Of a stretch of 8,300 nt of DNA, positions 1 through 5,692 are shown in pieces. The stretch lies in assembly GCA_007129145.1 (NCBI GenBank), contig SKWC01000168.1, positions 1-8,300 of the forward strand. The letters run 5' to 3'. Every line of letters begins with the position of its first letter. The stretch's first letter is position 1. The position numbers and the translations under genes are program-made. Source of the DNA: Rubritepida sp. GTDB lineage: Bacteria > Pseudomonadota > Alphaproteobacteria > Acetobacterales > Acetobacteraceae. The notes beneath the pieces are model-generated. The model was given only the letters and a program-made list of their open reading frames with translations, was not told the origin of the DNA and did no database searches.

Positions 1-149
1 CGCCGGCCGGGCAGGCCGAGCGCGCGGAAATTCTCGGCCGCGGCGTCGCGCAGGGCGGCGATGGCGGGGTTGGCCGCGCCGGGCAGGCGGCGGCGCAGCC
101 CCTCGAAGCGGCCCAGGAAGGCCGCCGCACCGGTGGTCACGGCGGTCAT
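1..149 (-). CDS. sufD: SufD, Fe-S cluster assembly scaffold subunit (N-terminal fragment, cut by window edge)
   Basis: SufD partners SufB and SufC in the cytoplasmic SufBC2D complex that assembles Fe-S clusters. Only the first 49 codons are visible, beginning MTAVTTGAAAFLGRFEGL and ending near FRALGLPGR. The segment matches the usual SufD start: a short amphipathic region followed by a FRxLGLPxRR-type stretch just before the family's W-Y-T motif, which lies outside the window. The ATG overlaps the sufC stop as ATGA (146-149), and a Shine-Dalgarno-like AAGGTGG (154-160) sits inside the end of sufC, 4 nt before the start. The call relies mainly on position after sufBC plus this short match. The fragment has no catalytic residues to test because SufD's important histidine is C-terminal. 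Confidence 0.85.
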   Translation of the reverse strand, partial: MTAVTTGAAAFLGRFEGLRRRLPGAANPAIAALRDAAAENFRALGLPGR

Positions 150-886
150 GCCGCCACCTTCGCGTAGCCCTCCGCCTCCAGGGCGTGGGCCAGCTCCGGC
201 CCACCCGACTTCACGATGCGCCCGCCCATCAGGACGTGCACGCGGTCGGGGGTGATGTGGTCCAGCAGGCGCTGGTAGTGGGTGATGACGAGCGCCGAGA
301 AGCCCGGCCCGCGCATGGCGTTCACGCCATCGGCCACGATCTTCAGCGCGTCGATGTCCAGGCCGCTGTCCGTCTCGTCGAGGATGGCGAGCTTGGGCTC
401 CAGCAGTGCCATCTGCAGCACCTCGTTGCGCTTCTTTTCGCCACCGGAGAAGCCGACGTTCACGTTGCGCTTGAGCATGTCCTCGCTCATCTGCAGCGCC
501 TTGATCTTCGCGCGCGAGAGCTTGAGGAACTGCATCGCGTCCACCTCGGCCTCGCCGCGGGCGCGGCGGATGGCGTTCAGCGCGGTGCGCATGAAGTTGG
601 CGTTGCCCACGCCGGGCAGTTCCACCGGGTATTGGAAGGCGAGGAACAGCCCGGTGGCCGCGCGGTCCTCGGGCTCCATGGCCAGGATGTCCTGGCCGTT
701 GAAGGTGGCGCTGCCGCCCGTGACCTCATAGCCCTCGCGCCCCGAAAGCACATAGGACAGGGTGGACTTACCCGAACCGTTCGGGCCCATGATGGCGTGC
801 ACTTCGCCCGCCGGCACTTCCAGCGTGATCCCCTTGAGGATCTGCTTGCCGTCGATTTCGGCGGTCAGGTTCTCGATCTTCAGCAT
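146..886 (-). CDS. sufC: SufC, ABC-type ATPase of the SUF Fe-S assembly complex
   Basis: SufC is the soluble ATPase that binds SufB and SufD; its ATP-driven dimerisation reshapes the scaffold during cluster assembly. It is not a transporter despite its ABC fold. The 246-residue protein has the family's normal length and a full motif set: Walker A GPNGSGKST (34-42), Q-loop FQYP (84-87), signature FSGGEKKR (146-153), Walker B ILDE with D170 and E171 followed by TDSGLD (172-177), and switch histidine H203. The SGGEKKR signature and the DETDSGLD run are characteristic of SufC rather than of importer ATPases. The start lies 3 nt after the sufB stop. No good Shine-Dalgarno is close to it (the nearest GGGA is about 14 nt upstream), so translation probably depends on ribosomes finishing sufB. 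The stop overlaps the sufD start. Confidence 0.97.
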   Translation of the reverse strand: MLKIENLTAEIDGKQILKGITLEVPAGEVHAIMGPNGSGKSTLSYVLSGREGYEVTGGSATFNGQDILAMEPEDRAATGLFLAFQYPVELPGVGNANFMRTALNAIRRARGEAEVDAMQFLKLSRAKIKALQMSEDMLKRNVNVGFSGGEKKRNEVLQMALLEPKLAILDETDSGLDIDALKIVADGVNAMRGPGFSALVITHYQRLLDHITPDRVHVLMGGRIVKSGGPELAHALEAEGYAKVAA

Positions 887-889
887 GAC

Positions 890-2344
<1,455 letters not shown>

Positions 2345-2350
2345 GTCTTG

Positions 2351-2355
2351 CTCCT
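2351..2355 (-). promoter_or_regulatory. Shine-Dalgarno for sufB
   Basis: AGGAG on the minus strand lies 6 nt before the sufB ATG and shares bases with the TAG stop codon of the Rrf2 gene. Ribosomes ending the regulator therefore stop on the sufB binding site. This fixes the sufB start and suggests coupled translation. Confidence 0.75.
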
Positions 2356-2806
2356 ACTCGGCTGCCAGGCGCAGTTCAGGATGGGGAAGGGCGATCGCGG
2401 TCGAGTGGCCCGCCAGCTCGGCCACGGTGATCTTCTCGAGCGCGCCGCGGATGGCGTCGTTCACGGGGTCCCAGCGGCCGCGCACGGGGCACAGGTGCTC
2501 GCTCTCGCATTGGCCGTTGCCGCCGTCCACGCAGGCGGTCAGCGCGATCGGCCCGTCGAAGGCGGTGATGACCTCCGACAGCGGGATGTGCGCGAGCGGC
2601 CGCGCCAGGCGGTAGCCGCCGCGCGCGCCGCGCAGCCCCTCGACCATGCCGGCCTGGGCCAGGATCTTCAGGACCTTGGCCACGGTGGGCTCGGGCAGGC
2701 CGGTGCGGGTGGCAAGGCCGGGCGCGCTGTGCAGGGGCAAATCGCCCTCGCCCAGCCGCGCCAGCACCACCACCCCGTAGTCGGTCAGTCGGGAGAGCCT
2801 CAGCAC
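2354..2806 (-). CDS. Rrf2-family transcriptional regulator of the SUF operon
   Basis: Rrf2 proteins (IscR, NsrR, RirA, SufR) are small winged-helix regulators, many of which sense an Fe-S cluster. The 150-residue reading from the GTG at 2806 starts VLRLSRLTDYG, the normal family start, and continues with a recognition-helix region (GLPEPTVAKVLKIL) and wing (GLRGARGGYRLARP). Three cysteines, C92, C100 and C106, could hold a cluster. Spacing is C-X7-C-X5-C, whereas E. coli IscR has C-X5-C-X5-C plus a nearby histidine. I chose GTG because AAGGAG lies 8 nt upstream and the protein then begins at the conserved helix; the frame stays open to 2962, but that extension has no family character. It resembles the 'SUF system regulator' subgroup of Rrf2 proteins. 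As first gene of the operon it is probably autoregulatory. Confidence 0.93.
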   Translation of the reverse strand: MLRLSRLTDYGVVVLARLGEGDLPLHSAPGLATRTGLPEPTVAKVLKILAQAGMVEGLRGARGGYRLARPLAHIPLSEVITAFDGPIALTACVDGGNGQCESEHLCPVRGRWDPVNDAIRGALEKITVAELAGHSTAIALPHPELRLAAE

Positions 2807-2814
2807 GGTCGTTG

Positions 2815-2820
2815 CTCCTT
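2815..2820 (-). promoter_or_regulatory. Shine-Dalgarno deciding the GTG start of the Rrf2 gene
   Basis: AAGGAG on the minus strand sits 8 nt before the GTG at 2806, ideal spacing. It favours this GTG over the longer in-frame reading that would begin at 2962 and read through the promoter region. Confidence 0.75.
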
Positions 2821-2829
2821 CATGGCCGG

Positions 2830-2858
2830 TAAATAGGACCAATCCTGTCCGCTTTCCA
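2830..2858 (-). promoter_or_regulatory. Candidate suf operon promoter with an operator-like dyad in its spacer
   Basis: On the minus strand, TGGAAA (2858-2853, 4 of 6 to the -35 consensus) and TATTTA (2835-2830, a weak -10) are separated by exactly 17 bp. The spacer holds an inverted repeat GGAC-N7-GTCC (2836-2850) in an otherwise GC-rich region. An Rrf2 dimer bound there would block RNA polymerase, the usual arrangement for cluster-sensing repressors of this family. Start of transcription would fall near 2823, giving a very short leader before the Shine-Dalgarno. The hexamers are weak and the dyad is short, so this is inference from position rather than a recognised consensus. Confidence 0.4.
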
Positions 2859-2866
2859 GAGGGGGG

Positions 2867-2888
2867 GGCGCGGCGATCGCCCCGCGCC
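2867..2888. repeat. GC-rich inverted repeat in the divergent control region
   Basis: GGCGCGG (2867-2873) pairs perfectly with CCGCGCC (2882-2888) around an 8-nt centre; the palindrome GCGATCGC (2873-2880) lies across the left arm and centre. It directly follows a run of eight G (2861-2868). It lies upstream of the predicted suf promoter and in the presumed leader or promoter region of the hydrolase gene. No T-tract follows, so it is not an obvious terminator. In DNA this GC-rich such a hairpin may be chance; a role as transcript insulator or binding site is only possible. Confidence 0.4.
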
Positions 2889-2935
2889 GCCTGGACCGCC
2901 GTGGGAAGCCGCCCCATTGTGGCGAAAGTTTCACC

Positions 2936-2940
2936 GGAGA
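2936..2940 (+). promoter_or_regulatory. Shine-Dalgarno for the alpha/beta hydrolase
   Basis: GGAGA lies 5 nt before the ATG at 2946 and supports that start over the in-frame GTG at 2901, which has no comparable site and would add 15 residues without family character. No convincing promoter was found upstream; TGGACC (2892-2897) and CATTGT (2915-2920), 17 bp apart, are only weak candidates. Confidence 0.6.
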
Positions 2941-2945
2941 GCGCG

Positions 2946-3827
2946 ATGCCCACACTCACCACCGATGACGGCGTGGACCTCTACTACGAGGAGGCCGGCA
3001 GCGGCACCCCGTTGCTGTTCGTTCATGAATTCGCCGGCGATTCGCGCAGCTGGGAACCGCAGATGCGCTTCTTTGCCCGCCGCTACCGCTGCGTCGCCTA
3101 CAATGCGCGCGGCTACCCGCCCTCGGCGGTGCCCACCGATCCCAAGGCCTATTCCCAGGACCGCGCGACCGATGACATCGCCGCCGTGATCCGCGGGCTG
3201 GGCCTGGGGCGGGCGCATGTGGTGGGGCTGTCCATGGGCGCCTTCGCCGCGCTGCACCTGGGGCTGCGCTACCCGGAGCTCGCGCTCAGCCTCATCGCCG
3301 CGGGCGTGGGCTATGGCGCGCCGGCCGACAAGCGCGCCCAGTTCCAGGCCGAGGTGGACGCCTCCGCAGCCCGGCTGCGCGCCGAGGGCATGGAGCGCTT
3401 CGCCACCATCTACGCCCATGGCCCGACCCGGCTGATCTATGAGGAAAAGGACCCCCGCGGCTTCCGCGAGTTCGAGGCCCAGATGGCCGAGCATTCGACC
3501 GAGGGCTCGGCGTTGACGCTGCTGGGCTGCCAGCGCGAGCGCCCCTCGCTGTTCGACCTGGAGGCCGGCTTCCGCAAGATGGAGGTGCCCACCCTGGTCA
3601 TCGCCGGCGACGAGGACGACCCGACGCTGGAGGCCTCCATCTACCTCAAGCGCACCATCAGCACCTCGGCACTGCTGGTGATGCCCAAATGCGGGCACAC
3701 CATGAACCTCGAGGACCCCGACGCCTTCAACCGCGCCGTGCTGGACTTCATCACCCATGTGGACGCGGGCACCTGGCGGCCGCGCATCCCGGCCAGCATC
3801 AGCGGGGGGATCATCGCTCAACGCTGA
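2946..3827 (+). CDS. Alpha/beta-fold hydrolase, substrate unknown
   Basis: A 293-residue protein of the alpha/beta-hydrolase fold, with no signal peptide, so probably cytoplasmic. It opens with a typical N-terminal strand pair (DGVDLYYEEAGSGTPLLFVH). HEFAGD (27-32) is in the oxyanion-loop position where HGxxG is usual. The nucleophile elbow GLSMG (94-98) supplies S96, the probable acid is D224 in GDEDD (D222 or D225 possible), and H251 in CGHTMNLE completes the triad. A cap region lies between about 125 and 205. Members of this group include enol-lactonases, esterases and C-C bond hydrolases; nothing visible fixes the substrate. The gene is divergent from the suf operon across 139 bp and convergent with the DsbA-like gene, so it appears to be transcribed alone. 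Codon use matches its neighbours, giving no sign of recent transfer. Confidence 0.9.
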   Translation: MPTLTTDDGVDLYYEEAGSGTPLLFVHEFAGDSRSWEPQMRFFARRYRCVAYNARGYPPSAVPTDPKAYSQDRATDDIAAVIRGLGLGRAHVVGLSMGAFAALHLGLRYPELALSLIAAGVGYGAPADKRAQFQAEVDASAARLRAEGMERFATIYAHGPTRLIYEEKDPRGFREFEAQMAEHSTEGSALTLLGCQRERPSLFDLEAGFRKMEVPTLVIAGDEDDPTLEASIYLKRTISTSALLVMPKCGHTMNLEDPDAFNRAVLDFITHVDAGTWRPRIPASISGGIIAQR

Positions 3828-3847
3828 GGGGGCGCCCCCCCCCCTCA
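3825..3847. terminator. Perfect inverted repeat spanning both stop codons of convergent genes; possible shared terminator
   Basis: TGAGGGGG (3825-3832) pairs perfectly with CCCCCTCA (3840-3847) around a 7-nt loop. The two TGA stops, of the hydrolase on the plus strand and the DsbA-like gene on the minus strand, are the outer ends of the repeat. A second possible fold is the palindrome GGGGGCGCCCCC (3828-3839). Either would form a very stable hairpin in transcripts from both sides. There is no T-tract on either strand, so classical intrinsic termination is not proven. The run of ten C (3835-3844) is also a place where base counts can be wrong. Confidence 0.45.
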
Positions 3848-4465
3848 GGCGGCGCGGCGCGCGAAGGCCTCGGCCATGTGCGCCGCGGGCAGCGCGCCGC
3901 TGAACAGCACCACGCCGTCGAGGGCGAAGCTCGGCACGCCCGAGATGCCGATGCGGCGGAAATGCGCATCCTCGGCGCGGACCTCGGCATCCTCATCGGC
4001 CGAGGCAAGGAAGGCTGCGGCGTCCTCAAGCCCCACCGCGCCGGCGATGCGCGCGAGCGCCGCGTCATCGCCGATGTCCTCGCCATCGTGGAAATAGGCC
4101 TGGAATAGCGCCTCCGCCATCGCGTCCTGCAAGGGACCGGCGCGGCGGATCAGCCGGTGCGCCTTCACCGTGTTGGGCGTGCGCAGCATGCGGTCATGGC
4201 GGAATTCGAGGCCCACGGCGCGCCCGGCTTCCGCCACGCGCGCATCCGCCTCCTGCGAGCGCGCGAGGCTGCCGAATTTCGCGGCGCGATAGGCCGCGCG
4301 CTCGACCCCTTCGGAGGGCATGTCGGGGTTGAGCTGGAAGGGCCGCCAATGCACGGCGAAGCCACCGCCCAGCGAGGCGAGCGCCGATTCCAGCTGGCGC
4401 TTGCCGATCCAGCACCAGGGGCAGATCGCGTCGGAGATCACGTCTATGCGTCGGGTTTCGGCCAT
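3845..4465 (-). CDS. DsbA-family (FrnE-like) thiol-disulfide oxidoreductase
   Basis: The 206-residue protein has a thioredoxin fold with an inserted helical domain, as in the FrnE branch of the DsbA family. The active site CPWC (C15-C18) follows a first strand ending ISDAI, and the cis-proline loop GVPSF (176-180, P178) lies in the expected C-terminal half before the last strand (ALDGVVLFSG). LNPDMP (45-50) and the NTVKAHRL region (98-105) are typical of this branch. No signal peptide is present, so it is likely cytoplasmic rather than a periplasmic DsbA. FrnE-type proteins have been linked to oxidative-stress tolerance and polyketide-associated redox steps, but its substrate here is unknown. 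A 2-hydroxychromene-2-carboxylate isomerase relative is possible but fits less well because that group lacks the CXXC. The ATG has a strong AGGAGG 6 nt upstream, 27 nt after the EAL gene. Confidence 0.9.
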   Translation of the reverse strand: MAETRRIDVISDAICPWCWIGKRQLESALASLGGGFAVHWRPFQLNPDMPSEGVERAAYRAAKFGSLARSQEADARVAEAGRAVGLEFRHDRMLRTPNTVKAHRLIRRAGPLQDAMAEALFQAYFHDGEDIGDDAALARIAGAVGLEDAAAFLASADEDAEVRAEDAHFRRIGISGVPSFALDGVVLFSGALPAAHMAEAFARRAA

Positions 4466-4471
4466 GGCGGG

Positions 4472-4477
4472 CCTCCT
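4472..4477 (-). promoter_or_regulatory. Strong Shine-Dalgarno for the DsbA-like gene
   Basis: AGGAGG on the minus strand, a full match to the anti-Shine-Dalgarno core, 6 nt before the ATG. It lies in the 27-nt gap after the EAL gene and is the best ribosome site in the window. It implies the DsbA-like protein is translated independently of the upstream gene. Confidence 0.75.
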
Positions 4478-4492
4478 GCTGGGCGGGTGGGG

Positions 4493-5623
4493 TCAGGGTT
4501 GCGTGGCGCGCCAGCGCCGCGACCAGGCGGGCAGGGCGGAAATGGGGAGCGGCCGCGCCAGCCAGAAGCCCTGCGCGCGCGCCACGCCCAGGTCGCGCAG
4601 CTGCCGCCAGATGGCCGGGGTCGAGACGCCCTCGGCCGTCAGCTTCAGCCCGCCGCGGGTGAGCCGCCGGACTTGTTGGCGCGCGCGTGCCGAATGGGGC
4701 AGGCGCTGCACGAAGTCCTTGTCGAGCTTCACGCCCGAGAAGGGCAGGCGCAGCAGGCGACGCCTGCCGTCATCCATCTCGAAATCATCGATCAGCACCT
4801 CATGGCCCGCCGCGCGCAGCCGGCGCAGCGACCGCTCCAGCCGCGCGTGGTCGTGCACCGGCGCGGTCTCGGTCAGTTCGAGCGCGAGGCGCTCGCGCGG
4901 CATCCGCGCCGCCTGGAGCTGGCTGCTGATCCAGCCGGGCAGGTCCGGGCGCTCCAGCTCCTGCACCGGCAGGTTCACCGACACCGTGACGTGGCGGGCA
5001 AGGCGCGTGGCCATCAGATCCCGGGCGGCGAGGCGGATGACCGCGCCGGCCAGGGCGCGGGCCAGGCCCGCCTCCTCCAGGACCGGCACGAAGATGCCCG
5101 GGCTGAGCGCCACCGGATCGCTGCGCCAGCGCGCCAGCGCCTCCAGCATCACGAGGCGGCGGTCGCGGATTCCGACCACGGGCTGGTAGCGCAGCAGCAA
5201 CCCGCCGCCATGCAGCGTCTCGGGCGGGGCGCCGGGCTGGACGCGGCGCAGCGGCGGCGGGGCGGCAGGGCCGGTCAGCAGCGCGGCGACGCTGCGGCGG
5301 ATGTCGGCCGCCTCGCCTATGGGCAGGGTCATCGCCAGGAAGCGGGCCGTGGGCGAGGCCTCGGCCAGCGCATCGAGCAGGGCAGGGTCGAAGGCCGGCG
5401 CCTCCTGGGTCAGCACGAGGCAGCCCAGGCCGCTGCGCCCGGTCAGCACGGCGGCGAGAAGTGCGGCATTGTCGCGCAGCACGAGGGGCGCGGGCAGCCC
5501 GCCCCGGGACAGGACCTCCTGCACGGCGGCGATCAGCGCCGGGTTGCGCGACAGGACCGCCACCATCCCCGGCGCCGCGGCGGACCCGCGCGGGCCGCCG
5601 CCCTTGCGTGGATTCCTTGGCAT
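4493..5623 (-). CDS. EAL-domain protein with degenerate loop 6 and a putative N-terminal receiver-like region
   Basis: EAL domains hydrolyse cyclic di-GMP or, when degenerate, bind it or act as protein-interaction modules. Numbering from the upstream ATG at 5644 (383 residues), the domain spans about 150-372: EALARW (168-173), N224 in SVNLP, E256 in LELTE, D286-D287 in DDF, K306 in VKLD, E338 in AEGV and Q358 in QGF. These match the metal and catalytic positions. The loop-6 segment after DDF, normally GTGYSSL, reads EMDDGRR here, so activity is doubtful. Residues 27-125 alternate strand- and helix-like stretches (MVAVLSR, CLVLTQE, ARFLAMT), resembling a receiver without clear phosphorylation residues. 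I use the ATG at 5623 because AGGG lies 7 nt before it; 5644 has no ribosome site. It follows secDF and precedes the DsbA-like gene, same strand. Confidence 0.85.
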   Translation of the reverse strand: MPRNPRKGGGPRGSAAAPGMVAVLSRNPALIAAVQEVLSRGGLPAPLVLRDNAALLAAVLTGRSGLGCLVLTQEAPAFDPALLDALAEASPTARFLAMTLPIGEAADIRRSVAALLTGPAAPPPLRRVQPGAPPETLHGGGLLLRYQPVVGIRDRRLVMLEALARWRSDPVALSPGIFVPVLEEAGLARALAGAVIRLAARDLMATRLARHVTVSVNLPVQELERPDLPGWISSQLQAARMPRERLALELTETAPVHDHARLERSLRRLRAAGHEVLIDDFEMDDGRRRLLRLPFSGVKLDKDFVQRLPHSARARQQVRRLTRGGLKLTAEGVSTPAIWRQLRDLGVARAQGFWLARPLPISALPAWSRRWRATQP

Positions 5624-5692
5624 CTGGGCGCCCTGGCTGGCCATGCGGCAGGCTACACGCGGGGGGTCAGTATCTCAACGACGAAAGCCGCC

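Noticed and set aside
2800..2823. A seven-codon minus-strand leader ORF (MKEQRPC) overlapping the regulator start
   Set aside because: Its ATG would sit at about the predicted transcription start with no ribosome site, and it covers the Shine-Dalgarno of the real gene. Most likely chance.
2807..2962. An N-terminal extension of the Rrf2 regulator from 2962
   Set aside because: The extra 52 residues precede the normal LRLSRLTDYG start, have no family resemblance, and would run through the promoter. The GTG at 2806 has a well-spaced AAGGAG.
5645..5692. A possible terminator between secDF and the EAL gene
   Set aside because: Only 5-bp arms (GCGGC and GCCGC) about 37 nt apart were found, with no T-tract. 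This is too weak to call, and the genes are close enough to be co-transcribed.
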